A stretch of 64,000 bases of DNA from Lasioglossum baleicum (taxonomy: Eukaryota; Arthropoda; Insecta; Hymenoptera; Halictidae). Below, in pieces: positions 26,201 to 37,888 of this stretch (position 1 is the stretch's first letter; each line of letters begins with the position of its first letter). The notes below the pieces were generated by a model, which had not been told where the DNA came from, searched no databases, and was given only the letters and a program-made list of their open reading frames with translations. The stretch spans positions 1 to 64,000 of the forward strand of contig NW_027469120.1 of assembly GCF_051020765.1 (NCBI RefSeq), read 5' to 3'. The translations under genes and the position numbers were made by a program.

Positions 26201-28565
26201 CGTGCGAGGTTTTGTGGGATGCGCATGCGCAGGTTTTTTGGGATGCGCATGTGCAGGTTTTTTGGGATGCGCATGGCTAGTCGAGCAAAAACACGTGCGA
26301 GAGGATGCATCCCGCAGGCTAGTCGAGTAAAAACACGTGCGAGAGGATGCATCCCGCAGGCTAGTCGAGTAAAAACACGTGCGAGGTTTTGTGGGATGCG
26401 CATACGCAGGTTTTGTGGGATGCGCATGCGCAGGTTTTTTGGGATGCGCATGCGCAGGTTTTTTGGGATGCGCATGCGCAGGTTTTTTGGGATGCGCATG
26501 GCTAGTCGAGCAAAAACACGTGCGAGAGGATGCATCCCGCAGGCTAGTCGAGCAAAAACACGTGCGAGAGGATGCATCCCGCAGGCTAGTCGAGTAAAAA
26601 CACGTGCGAGGTTTTGTGGGATGCGCATGCGCAGGTTTTGTGGGATGCGCATGCGCAGTTTTTTTGGGATGCGCATGGCTAGTCGAGCAAAAACACGTGC
26701 GAGAGGATGCATCCCGCAGGCTAGTCGAGCAAAAACACGTGCGAGAGGATGCATCCCGCAGGCTAGTCGAGTAAAAACACGTGCGAGAGGATGCATCCCG
26801 CAGGCTAGTCGAGTAAAAACACGTGCGAGAGGATGCTTCCCGCAGGCTAGTCGAGTAAAAACACGTGCGAGGTTTTGTGGGATGCGCATGCGCAGGTTTT
26901 GTGGGATGCGCATGCGCAGGTTTTTTGGGATGCGCATGGCTAGTCGAGCAAAAACACGTGCGAGAGGATGCATCCCGCAGGCTAGCCGAGCAAAAACACG
27001 TGCGAGAGGATGCATCCCGCAGGCTAGTCGAGTAAAAACACGTGCGAGGTTTTGTGGGATGCGCATGCGCAGGTTTTTTGGGATGCGCATGTGCAGGTTT
27101 TTTGGGATGCGCATGGCTAGTCGAGCAAAAACACGTGCGAGAGGATGCATCCCGCAGGCTAGTCGAGTAAAAACACGTGCGAGAGGATGCATCCCGCAGG
27201 CTAGTCGAGTAAAAACACGTGCGAGAGGATGCATCCCGCAGGCTAGTCGAGTAAAAACACGTGCGAGAGGATGCATCCCGCAGGCTAGTCGAGTAAAAAC
27301 ACGTGCGAGAGGATGCTTCCCGCAGGCTAGTCGAGTAAAAACACGTGCGAGGTTTTGTGGGATGCGCATGCGCAGGTTTTGTGGGATGCGCATGCGCAGG
27401 TTTTTTGGGATGCGCATGGCTAGTCGAGCAAAAACACGTGCGAGAGGATGCATTCCGCAGGCTAGCCGAGCAAAAACACGTGCGAGAGGATGCATCCCGC
27501 AGGCTAGTCGAGTAAAAACACGTGCGAGGTTTTGTGGGATGCGCATGCGCAGGTTTTTTGGGATGCGCATGTGCAGGTTTTTTGGGATGCGCATGGCTAG
27601 TCGAGCAAAAACACGTGCGAGAGGATGCATCCCGCAGGCTAGTCGAGTAAAAACACGTGCGAGAGGATGCATCCCGCAGGCTAGTCGAGTAAAAACACGT
27701 GCGAGGTTTTGTGGGATGCGCATACGCAGGTTTTGTGGGATGCGCATGCGCAGGTTTTTTGGGATGCGCATGCGCAGGTTTTGTGGGATGCGCATGCGCA
27801 GGTTTTTTGGGATGCGCATGGCTAGTCGAGCAAAAACACGTGCGAGAGGATGCATCCCGCAGGGTAGTCGAGTAAAAACACGTGCGAGAGGATGCATCCC
27901 GCAGGCTAGTCGAGTAAAAACACGTGCGAGAGGATGCTTCCCGCAGGCTAGTCGAGTAAAAACACGTGCGAGGTTTTGTGGGATGCGCATGCGCAGGTTT
28001 TGTGGGATGCGCATGCGCAGGTTTTTTGGGATGCGCATGGCTAGTCGAGCAAAAACACGTGCGAGAGGATGCATTCCGCAGGCTAGCCGAGCAAAAACAC
28101 GTGCGAGAGGATGCATCCCGCAGGCTAGTCGAGTAAAAACACGTGCGAGGTTTTGTGGGATGCGCATGCGCAAGTTTTTTGGGATGCGCATGTGCAGGTT
28201 TTTTGGGATGCGCATGGCTAGTCGAGCAAAAACACGTGCGAGAGGATGCATCCCGCAGGCTAGTCGAGTAAAAACACGTGCGAGAGGATGCATCCCGCAG
28301 GCTAGTCGAGTAAAAACACGTGCGAGGTTTTGTGGGATGCGCATACGCAGGTTTTGTGGGATGCGCATGCGCAGGTTTTTTGGGATGCGCATGCGCAGGT
28401 TTTGTGGGATGCGCATGCGCAGGTTTTTTGGGATGCGCATGGCTAGTCGAGCAAAAACACGTGCGAGAGGATGCATCCCGCAGGGTAGTCGAGTAAAAAC
28501 ACGTGCGAGAGGATGCATCCCGCAGGCTAGTCGAGTAAAAACACGTGCGAGAGGATGCATCCCGC

Positions 28566-29956
28566 GGGTAGTCGAGTAAAAACACGTGCGAGAGGATGCA
28601 TCCCGCAGGCTAGTCGAGTAAAAACACGTGCGAGAGGATGCATCCCGCAGGCTAGTCGAGTAAAAACACGTGCGAAAGGATGCATCCCGCAGGCTAGTCG
28701 AGCACAAACACGTGCGAGGTTTTGTGGGATGCGCATGCGCAGGTTTTGTGGGATGCGCATGCGCAGGTTTTTTGGGATGCGCATGGCTAGTCGAGCAAAA
28801 ACACGTGCGAGAGGATGCATCCCGCAGGCTAGCCGAGCAAAAACACGTGCGAGAGGATGCATCCCGCAGGCTAGTCGAGTAAAAACACGTGCGAGAGGAT
28901 GCATCCCGCAGGCTAGTCGAGTAAAAACACGTGCGAGAGGATGCTTCCCGCAGGCTAGTCGAGTAAAAACACGTGCGAGGTTTTGTGGGATGCGCATGCG
29001 CAGGTTTTGTGGGATGCGCATGCGCAGGTTTTTTGGGATGCGCATGGCTAGTCGAGCAAACACACGTGCGAGAGGATGCATCCCGCAGGGTAGTCGAGTA
29101 AAAACACGTGCGAGAGGATGCATCCCGCAGGCTAGTCGAGTAAAAACACGTGCGAGAGGATGCATCCCGCAGGCTAGTCGAGTAAAAACACGTGCGAAAG
29201 GATGCATCCCGCAGGCTAGTCGAGCACAAACACGTGCGAGGTTTTGTGGGATGCGCATGCGCAGGTTTTGTGGGATGCGCATGCGCAGGTTTTTTGGGAT
29301 GCGCATGGCTAGTCGAGCAAAAACACGTGCGAGAGGATGCATCCCGCAGGCTAGCCGAGCAAAAACACGTGCGAGAGGATGCATCCCGCAGGCTAGTCGA
29401 GTAAAAACACGTGCGAGAGGATGCATCCCGCAGGCTAGTCGAGTAAAAACACGTGCGAGAGGATGCTTCCCGCAGGCTAGTCGAGTAAAAACACGTGCGA
29501 GGTTTTGTGGGATGCGCATGCGCAGGTTTTGTGGGATGCGCATGCGCAGGTTTTTTGGGATGCGCATGGCTAGTCGAGCAAACACACGTGCGAGAGGATG
29601 CATCCCGCAGGGTAGTCGAGTAAAAACACGTGCGAGAGGATGCATCCCGCAGGCTAGTCGAGTAAAAACACGTGCGAGAGGATGCATCCCGCAGGCTAGT
29701 CGAGTAAAAACACGTGCGAAAGGATGCATCCCGCAGGCTAGTCGAGCACAAACACGTGCGAGGTTTTGTGGGATGCGCATGCGCAGGTTTTGTGGGATGC
29801 GCATGCGCAGGTTTTTTGGGATGCGCATGGCTAGTCGAGCAAAAACACGTGCGAGAGGATGCATCCCGCAGGCTAGCCGAGCAAAAACACGTGCGAGAGG
29901 ATGCATCCCGCAGGCTAGTCGAGTAAAAACACGTGCGAGGTTTTGTGGGATGCGCA
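28566..29956 (+). repeat. 522-bp higher-order repeat, 2.7 copies, cut by the LTR
   Basis: GGGTAG markers lie at 28566, 29088 and 29610 and GCGAAAGG units at about 28672, 29194 and 29716, all exactly 522 bp apart. Internal order is the same as at 11.7-12.8 kb. The third copy is interrupted at 29957 by the solo LTR. One base is missing in the first copy (CCCGCGGGTAG near 28564), which breaks the reading frame there. Confidence 0.85.
29952..29956 (+). repeat. Target-site duplication, left copy (GCGCA)
   Basis: GCGCA lies immediately before the TG terminus of the LTR and is repeated immediately after its CA terminus. It comes from the B palindrome TGCGCATGCGCA. A length of 5 bp fits LTR-retrotransposon integration. 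Confidence 0.82.
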
Positions 29957-29959
29957 TGT

Positions 29960-29975
29960 CACGTCTGCCGACGTG
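29960..29975. other. Short inverted repeat at the LTR left edge
   Basis: CACGTC and GACGTG form perfect 6-bp arms around a TGCC spacer, starting 3 bp inside the LTR. It overlaps the terminal sequence an integrase would recognise. Whether it is functional or fortuitous cannot be told from one copy. Confidence 0.5.
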
Positions 29976-30290
29976 TTGCCATAGGTTATAAGCATAGCCA
30001 ATAAGAGTAGGATATTGTAACCGTAATTATTAAGAATATTGATTAGTTATAAGTAGTCATACTTCGCTCCGTTCATCAGATCCGATTCTCACCTCATACC
30101 ATATACCCATTCTTATCTTAACCCTTGTATAATAATCATATCTTAATGTATTCCCCGTAGCAGTATCACGTAGCATTCACCGTAATCATTAATCGCGCGC
30201 TTCTCATAACATCCATAGCGTTATGTCTAACGAGACATCCGGTAGAAAATAAGACACCTATGTATTCGACCTCACGATCCTAAAAAGAGT

Positions 30291-30299
30291 TCAGTCAGT
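30291..30299 (+). promoter_or_regulatory. Possible initiator (TCAGTCAGT) in the LTR
   Basis: Two overlapping TCAGT motifs match the arthropod RNA polymerase II initiator found in many insect LTRs. They lie about 335 bp inside the LTR, after an A-rich stretch (CCTAAAAAGAG). No clear TATA box or AATAAA polyadenylation signal is visible nearby. This is a motif-level suggestion only, and it would imply + strand transcription of the element. Confidence 0.3.
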
Positions 30300-30909
30300 T
30301 CAATTCGGACAGCCAGTCTGACACGTTCGTTCAAGACTCCAGCGAGGCTCGTCGCCTCCTGGATGTCCCGGTCCAGACTCCGACGAGTCCTCGCTCTCAT
30401 CCGCCTTTGAGCGGTCCTGCTATAACACGCGCTTCTAGTTCATTATAATTTCATTTCATACGTTACAAATATATTTCCAGTTATTAATTTAATAAGTGAG
30501 TCTCGCTTAGTTCTTCTCCCTACATCCTCGCGCTTGCAATACTCTCCTATTCAATTCGCGTTCGTCGCTATCAATTACGAAAGCTCGTGCGCGTCAACGA
30601 ACGCGAGACGGAGGACAACAGCGGGGTATCTCCCGCCAACCGAGGATCACCGACGACGTGATCTTCCCAGGACGAGTGAGGATCATCGTCCTTCCTACGA
30701 CGATCCAGCCTGATTCGACTGCAGCCGTCAGCGAGCAACGGAAGCAGTTCGCATAAAGGATGCCTGCCTGTCTTCACCGATCGCTATACTCAACTGTCCG
30801 ATAAGTTGCTAGATATTTCCCTGCGAAGATTCGTGCCGTCTCAGTTATCTCTGTTCTCGTCCGCCGCTTTGGGGCGAATCTACTGTAAGCGTTAAGTAGA
30901 ATACGCATG

Positions 30910-30950
30910 TTCGCGAAAGTCGTGGTTCCCAGTCAGACGTCGGACGTAAC
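30910..30950 (+). repeat. Internal copy of the LTR 3'-terminal motif
   Basis: TTCGCGAAAGTC followed by GTCAGAC and GGACGTAAC. The same motif series recurs at the LTR end (31024-31052) with a shorter spacer. TTCGCGAA is itself an 8-bp palindrome. The arrangement suggests a duplicated terminus inside the LTR, or a tandem regulatory element in U5. Confidence 0.55.
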
Positions 30951-31023
30951 GTGCCGCGTGGACAAAAGGTTGTATCGCATTTGAGAGCGTCCAGTAAGGG
31001 GAATGGGTCGCGGAACGATAGTT

Positions 31024-31053
31024 TTCGCGAAAGTCAGACTCCGGGACGTAACA
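31024..31053 (+). repeat. Terminal copy of the LTR 3' motif
   Basis: TTCGCGAAAGTCAGAC and then GGGACGTAACA at the end of the element. It pairs with the copy at 30910-30950, with the TTCGCGAA cores 114 bp apart. The last 9 bp also form the inverted terminal repeat with the LTR start. Confidence 0.55.
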
Positions 31054-31058
31054 GCGCA
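31054..31058 (+). repeat. Target-site duplication, right copy (GCGCA)
   Basis: The second copy of the 5-bp target sequence, directly after the terminal CA of the LTR. It is followed by TGCGCAGG, the remainder of the interrupted B monomer. Confidence 0.82.
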
Positions 31059-34000
31059 TGCGCAGGTTTTGTGGGATGCGCATGCGCAGGTTTTTTGGGA
31101 TGCGCATGTGCAGGTTTTTTGGGATGCGCATGGCTAGTCGAGCAAAAACACGTGCGAGAGGATGCATCCCGCAGGCTAGTCGAGTAAAAACATGTGCGAG
31201 AGGATGCATCCCGCAGGCTAGTCGAGTAAAAACACGTGCGAGGTTTTGTGGGATGCGCATGCGCAGGTTTTTTGGGATGCGCATGCGCAGGTTTTTTGGG
31301 ATGCGCATGCGCAGGTTTTTTGGGATGCGCATGGCTAGTCGAGCAAAAACACGTGCGAGAGGATGCATCCCGCAGGCTAGTCGAGCAAAAACACGTGCGA
31401 GAGGATGCATCCCGCAGGCTAGTCGAGTAAAAACACGTGCGAGAGGATGCTTCCCGCAGGCTAGTCGAGTAAAAACACGTGCGAGGTTTTGTGGGATGCG
31501 CATGCGCAGGTTTTGTGGGATGCGCATGCGCAGGTTTTTTGGGATGCGCATGCGCAGGTTTTTTGGGATGCGCATGGCTAGTCGAGCAAAAACACGTGCG
31601 AGAGGATGCATCCCGCAGGCTAGCCGAGCAAAAACACGTGCGAGAGGATGCATCCCGCAGGCTAGTCGAGTAAAAACACGTGCGAGGTTTTGTGGGATGC
31701 GCATGCGCAGGTTTTTTGGGATGCGCATGTGCAGGTTTTTTGGGATGCGCATGGCTAGTCGAGCAAAAACACGTGCGAGAGGATGCATCCCGCAGGCTAG
31801 TCGAGTAAAAACACGTGTTAGAGGATGCATCCCGCAGGCTAGTCGAGTAAAAACACGTGCGAGGTTTTGTGGGATGCGCATACGCAGGTTTTGTGGGATG
31901 CGCATGCGCAGGTTTTTTGGGATGCGCATGCGCAGGTTTTGTGGGATGCGCATGCGCAGGTTTTTTGGGATGCGCATGGCTAGTCGAGCAAAAACACGTG
32001 CGAGAGGATGCATCCCGCAGGGTAGTCGAGTAAAAACACGTGCGAGAGGATGCATCCCGCAGGCTAGTCGAGTAAAAACACGTGCGAGAGGATGCATCCC
32101 GCAGGCTAGTCGAGCAAAAACACGTGCGAGAGGATGCATCCCGCAGGCTAGTCGAGCAAAAACACGTGCGAGAGGATGCATCCCGCAGGCTAGTCGAGTA
32201 AGAACACGTGCGAGAGGATGCATCCCGCAGGCTAGTCGAGCACAAACACGTGCGAGAGGATGCATCCCGCAGGATAGTCGAGCAAAAACACGTGCGAGAG
32301 GATGCATCCCGCAGGCTAGTCGAGTAAAAACACGTGCGAAAGGATGCATCCCGCAGGCTAGTCGAGCACAAACACGTGCGAGGTTTTGTGGGATGCGCAT
32401 GCGCAGGTTTTGTGGGATGCGCATGCGCAGATTTTTTGGGATGCGCATGCGCAGGTTTTTTGGGATGCGCATGGCTAGTCGAGCAAAAACACGTGCGAGA
32501 GGATGCATCCCGCAGGCTAGTCGAGTAAAAACACGTGCGAGACGATGCATCCCGCAGGCTAGTCGAGTAAAAACACGTGCGAGAGGATGCATCCCGCAGG
32601 CTAGTCGAGTAAAAACACGTGCGAGGTTTTGTGGGATGCGCATGCGCAGGTTTTGTGGGATGCGCATGCGCAGTTTTTTTTGGATGCGCATGGCTAGTCG
32701 AGCAAAAACACGTGCGAGAGGATGCATCCCGCAGGCTAGTCGAGCAAAAACACGTGCGAGAGGATGCATCCCGCAGGCTAGTCGAGTAAAAACACGTGCG
32801 AGAGGATGCATCCCGCAGGCTAGTCGAGTAAAAACACGTGCGAGAGGATGCTTCCCGCAGGCTAGTCGAGTAAAAACACGTGCGAGGTTTTGTGGGATGC
32901 GCATGCGCAGGTTTTGTGGGATGCGCATGCGCAGGTTTTTTGGGATGCGCATGGCTAGTCGAGCAAAAACACGTGCGAGAGGATGCATCCCGCAGGCTAG
33001 TCGAGTAAAAACACGTGCGAGGTTTTGTGGGATGCGCATGCGCAGGTTTTTTGGGATGCGCATGTGCAGGTTTTTTGGGATGCGCATGGCTAGTCGAGCA
33101 AAAACACGTGCGAGAGGATGCATCCCGCAGGCTAGTCGAGTAAAAACACGTGCGAGGTTTTGTGGGATGCGCATACGCAGGTTTTGTGGGATGCGCATGC
33201 GCAGGTTTTTTGGGATGCGCATGCGCAGGTTTTTTGGGATGCGCATGCGCAGGTTTTTTGGGATGCGCATGGCTAGTCGAGCAAAAACACGTGCGAGAGG
33301 ATGCATCCCGCAGGCTAGTCGAGCAAAAACACGTGCGAGAGGATGCATCCCGCAGGCTAGTCGAGTAAAAACACGTGCGAGGTTTTGTGGGATGCGCATG
33401 CGCAGGTTTTGTGGGATGCGCATGCGCAGTTTTTTTGGGATGCGCATGGCTAGTCGAGCAAAAACACGTGCGAGAGGATGCATCCCGCAGGCTAGTCGAG
33501 TAAAAACACGTGCGAGAGGATGCATCCCGCAGGCTAGTCGAGTAAAAACACGTGCGAGAGGATGCATCCCGCAGGCTAGTCGAGTAAAAACACGTGCGAG
33601 AGGATGCATCCCGCAGGCTAGCCGAGCAAAAACACGTGCGAGAGGATGCATCCCGCAGGCAAGTCGAGTAAAAACACGTGCGAGGTTTTGTGGGATGCGC
33701 ATGCGCAGGTTTTTTGGGATGCGCATGCGCAGGTTTTTTGGGATGCGCATGGCTAGTCGAGCAAAAACACGAGCGAGAGGATGCATCCCGCAGGCTAGCC
33801 GAGTAAAGCACGTGCGAGAGGATGCATCCCGCAGGCTAGTCGAGTAAAAACACGTGCGAGGTTTTGTGGGATGCGCATGCGCAGGTTTTGTGGGATGCGC
33901 ATGCGCAGGTTTTGTGGGATGCGCATGCGCAGATTTTTTGGGATGCGCATGCGCAGGTTTTTTGGGATGCGCATGGCTAGTCGAGCAAAAACACGTGCGA

Positions 34001-36011
34001 GAGGATGCATCCCGCAGGCTAGTCGAGTAAAAACACGTGCGAGACGATGCATCCCGCAGGCTAGTCGAGTAAAAACACGTGCGAGAGGATGCATCCCGCA
34101 GGCTAGTCGAGTAGAAACACGTGCGAGAGGATGCATCCCGCAGGCTAGTCGAGTAAAAACACGTGCGAGGTTTTGTGGGATGCGCATGCGCAGGTTTTGT
34201 GGGGTGCGCATGCGCAGTTTTTTTTGGATGCGCATGGCTAGTCGAGCAAAAACACGTGCGAGAGGATGCATCCCGCAGGCTAGTCGAGCAAAAACACGTG
34301 CGAGAGGATGCATCCCGCAGGCTAGTCGAGTAAAAACACGTGCGAGAGGATGCATCCCGCAGGCTAGTCGAGTAAAAACACGTGCGAGAGGATGCTTCCC
34401 GCAGGCTAGTCGAGTAAAAACACGTGCGAGGTTTTGTGGGATGCGCATGCGCAGGTTTTGTGGGATGCGCATGCGCAGGTTTTTTGGGATGCGCATTGCT
34501 AGTCGAGCAAAAACACGTGCGAGAGGATGCATCCCGCAGGCTAGCCGAGCAAAAACACGTGCGAGAGGATGCATCCCGCAGGCTAGTCGAGTAAAAACAC
34601 GTGCGAGGTTTTGTGGGATGCGCATGCGCAGGTTTTTTGGGATGCGCATGTGCAGGTTTTTTGGGATGCGCATGGCTAGTCGAGCAAAAACACGTGCGAG
34701 AGGATGCATCCCGCAGGCTAGTCGAGTAAAAACACGTGCGAAAGGATGCATCCCGCAGGCTAGTCGAGCACAAACACGTGCGAGGTTTTGTGGGATGCGC
34801 ATGCGCAGATTTTTTGGGATGCGCATGCGCAGGTTTTTTGGGATGCGCATGGCTAGTCGAGCAAAAACACGTGCGAGAGGATGCATCCCGCAGGCTAGTC
34901 GAGTAAAAACACGTGCGAGACGATGCATCCCGCAGGCTAGTCGAGTAAAAACACGTGCGGGAGGATGCATCCCGCAGGCTAGTCGAGTAGAAACACGTGC
35001 GAGAGGATGCATCCCGCAGGCTAGTCGAGTAAAAACACGTGCGAGAGGATGCATCCCGCAGGCTAGTCGAGTAATAACACGTGCGAGAGGATGCATCCCG
35101 CAGGCTAGTCGAGTAAAGCACGTGCGAGAGGATGCATCCCGCAGGCTAGTCGAGTAAAAACACGTGCGAGGTTTTGTGGGATGCGCATGCGCAGGTTTTG
35201 TGGGATGCGGATGCGCAGGTTTTATGGGATGCGCATGGCTAGTCGAGCAAAAACACGTGCGAGAGGATGCATCCCGCAGGGTAGTCGAGTAAAAACACGT
35301 GCGAGAGGATGCATCCCGCAGGCTAGTCGAGTAAAAACACGTGCGAGGTTTTGTGGGATGCGCATGCGCAGGTTTTGTGGGACGCGCATGCGCAGGTTTT
35401 TTGGGATGCGCATGGCTAGTCGAGCAAAAACACGTGCGAGAGGATGCATCCCGCAGGGTAGTCGAGTAAAAACACGTGCGGGAGGATGCATCCCGCAGGC
35501 TAGTCGAGTAAAAACACGTGCGAGAGGATGCATCCCGCAGGCTAGTCGAGTAAAAACACGTGCGAGAGGATGCATCCCGCAGGCTAGTCGAGTAAAAACA
35601 CGTGCGAGAGGATGCATCCCGCAGGCTAGTCGAGTAAAAACACGTGCGAGAGGACGCATCCTGCAGGCTAGTCGAGTAAAAACACGTGCGAGAGGATGCA
35701 TCCCGCAGGCTAGTCGAGTAAAAACACGTGCGAGGTTTTGTGGGATGCGCATGCGCAGGTTTTGTGGGATGCGCTTGCGCAGGTTTTGTGGGATGCGCAT
35801 GCGCAGGTTTTATGGGATGCGCATGGCTAGTCGAGCAAAAACACGTGCGAGAGGATGCATCCCGCAGGCTAGTCGAGTAAAAACACGTGCGAGGTTTTGT
35901 GGGATGCGCATGCGCAGGTTTTTTGGGATGCGCATGCGCAGGTTTTTTGGGATGCGCATGGCTAGTCGAGCAAAAACACGAGCGAGAGGATGCATCCCGC
36001 AGGCTAGCCGA

Positions 36012-37888
36012 GTAAAGCACGTGCGAGAGGATGCATCCCGCAGGCTAGTCGAGTAAAAACACGTGCGAGGTTTTGTGGGATGCGCATGCGCAGGTTTTGT
36101 GGGATGCGGATGCGCAGGTTTTATGGGATGCGCATGGCTAGTCGAGCAAAAACACGTGCGAGAGGATGCATCCCGCAGGGTAGTCGAGTAAAAACACGTG
36201 CGAGAGGATGCATCCCGCAGGCTAGTCGAGTAAAAACACGTGCGAGGTTTTGTGGGATGCGCATGCGCAGGTTTTGTGGGACGCGCATGCGCAGGTTTTT
36301 TGGGATGCGCATGGCTAGTCGAGCAAAAACACGTGCGAGAGGATGCATCCCGCAGGGTAGTCGAGTAAAAACACGTGCGGGAGGATGCATCCCGCAGGCT
36401 AGTCGAGTAAAAACACGTGCGAGAGGATGCATCCCGCAGGCTAGTCGAGTAAAAACACGTGCGAGAGGATGCATCCCGCAGGCTAGTCGAGTAAAAACAC
36501 GTGCGAGAGGATGCATCCCGCAGGCTAGTCGAGTAAAAACACGTGCGAGGTTTTGTGGGATGCGCATGCGCAGGTTTTTTGGGATGCGCATGGCTAGTCG
36601 AGCAAAAACACGTGCGAGAGGATGCATCCCGCAGGCTAGTCGAGTAAAAACACGTGCGAGAGGATGCATCCTGCAGGCTAGTCGAGTAAAAACACGTGCG
36701 AGAGGATGCATCCCGCAGGCTAGTCGAGTAAAAACACGTGCGAGGTTTTGTGGGATGCGCATGCGCAGGTTTTGTGGGATGCGCTTGCGCAGGTTTTGTG
36801 GGATGCGCATGCGCAGGTTTTATGGGATGCGCATGGCTAGTCGAGCAAAAACACGTGCGAGAGGATGCATCCCGCAGGCTAGTCGAGTAAAAACACGTGC
36901 GAGGTTTTGTGGGATGCGCATGCGCAGGTTTTTTGGGATGCGCATGGCTAGTCGAGCAAAAACACGAGCGAGAGGATGCATCCCGCAGGCTAGCCGAGCA
37001 AAAACACGTGCGAGAGGATGCATCCCGCAGGCTAGTCGAGTAAAAACACGTGCGAAGTTTTGTGGGATGCGCATGCGCAGGTTTTGTGGGATGCGCATGC
37101 GCAGGTTTTTTGGGATGCGCATGCGCAGGTTTTTTGGGATGCGCATGGCTAGTCGAGCAAAAACACGTGCGAGAGGATGCATCCCGCAGGCTAGCCGAGC
37201 AAAAACACGTGCGAGAGGATGCATCCCGCAGGCTAGTCGAGTAAAAACACGTGCGAGGTTTTGTGGGATGCGCATACGCAGGTTTTGTGGGATGCGCATG
37301 CGCAGGTTTTTTGGGATGCGCATGCGCAGGTTTTTTGGGATGCGCATGGCTAGTCGAGCAAAAACACGTGCGAGAGGATGCATCCTGCAGGCTAGTCGAG
37401 TAAAAACACGTGCGAGAGGATGCATCCCGCAGGCTAGTCGAGTAAAAACACGTGCGAGGTTTTGTGGGATGCGCATGCGCAGGTTTTGTGGGATGCGCTT
37501 GCGCAGGTTTTGTGGGATGCGCATGCGCAGGTTTTATGGGATGCGCATGGCTAGTCGAGCAAAAACACGTGCGAGAGGATGCATCCCGCAGGCTAGTCGA
37601 GTAAAAACACGTGCGAGGTTTTGTGGGATGCGCATGCGCAGGTTTTTTGGGATGCGCATGCGCAGGTTTTTTGGGATGCGCATGGCTAGTCGAGCAAAAA
37701 CACGAGCGAGAGGATGCATCCCGCAGGCTAGCCGAGCAAAAACACGTGCGAGAGGATGCATCCCGCAGGCTAGTCGAGTAAAAACACGTGCGAAGTTTTG
37801 TGGGATGCGCATGCGCAGGTTTTTTGGGATGCGCATGGCTAGTCGAGCAAAAACACGAGCGAGAGGATGCATCCCGCAGGCTAGCCGA
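36012..37888 (+). repeat. 1877-bp higher-order repeat, copy 1
   Basis: It runs from one GTAAAGCACG marker unit to the next. It aligns with 37889-39692 at a constant offset of 1877, with no indel seen and only a few substitutions. Contents in order: TTTTATGGG B, GGGACGCGCATGCGC B, GCGGGAGG A, CATCCTGCAGG A, GCGCTTGCGC B, CACGAGCG A and GCGAAGTTTTG junctions. A shorter relative lies at 35113-36011 (899 bp). Confidence 0.85.

Larger units (their letters stand above)
1..29956 (+). repeat. Satellite array, left part (A/B nested tandem repeat)
   Basis: Continuous head-to-tail satellite with no unique sequence. It consists of 42-bp A monomers (A5 run, CACGTG, GGATGCATCC, CTAGTCGAG) interrupted by runs of 24-bp B monomers (T-run, GGGA, TGCGCATGCGCA). 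Every unit has the same orientation. The array starts mid-monomer at base 1, so it continues upstream. Variants seen here and not in the far right part include GAGATTATGC in A (about 239, 3711, 5989, 7297, 10481, 17298) and GGGACGCGCATACGC in B (about 106, 5856, 7164). A location such as centromere or pericentromere is plausible for this kind of DNA, but nothing in the sequence proves it. Confidence 0.97.
29957..31053. mobile_element. Solo LTR of an LTR retrotransposon
   Basis: This is the only non-satellite sequence in the window, 1097 bp long. It starts TGTCACGTC and ends GACGTAACA, so it obeys the TG...CA rule, and the termini are an imperfect 9-bp inverted repeat (8 of 9). It is flanked by the 5-bp direct repeat GCGCA. 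Removing the element plus one GCGCA restores an ordinary B run. The satellite left of it matches 12343-12585 at offset 17371 and the satellite right of it matches 12581-12967 at offset 18473; the difference, 1102, is exactly 1097 plus 5. No gag-pol, primer-binding site or second LTR is present. It most likely arose by recombination between the two LTRs of a full element. Ty3/Gypsy, Copia and BEL/Pao cannot be told apart here. Because the target itself continues with TG, a left border at 29959 with a 7-bp duplication is formally possible. Confidence 0.85.

Noticed and set aside
1..29956. CRISPR-like regular repeat and spacer pattern
   Set aside because: There are no unique spacers: both the 42-bp and 24-bp elements are repeats, with nested higher-order copies, no leader and no cas genes.
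30571..30777. 68-codon open frame on the - strand inside the LTR
   Set aside because: It is short, has no recognisable domain, and an LTR is not expected to code; this length is likely by chance.
29957..31053. DNA transposon or MITE reading of the insertion
   Set aside because: The 9-bp inverted termini would allow it, but TG...CA ends with a 5-bp duplication and a 1.1-kb length fit a solo LTR better. Longer inverted repeats are not seen.
29957..31053. Complete miniature LTR element (two LTRs with a short interior)
   Set aside because: I find no long direct repeat of the first 100-300 bp at the right end. Only the short terminal motif near 30910 recurs.
30951..31187. Open frame running from the LTR into the satellite
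   Set aside because: It joins about 35 codons of LTR sequence to translated B and A monomers. It is a junction artefact.
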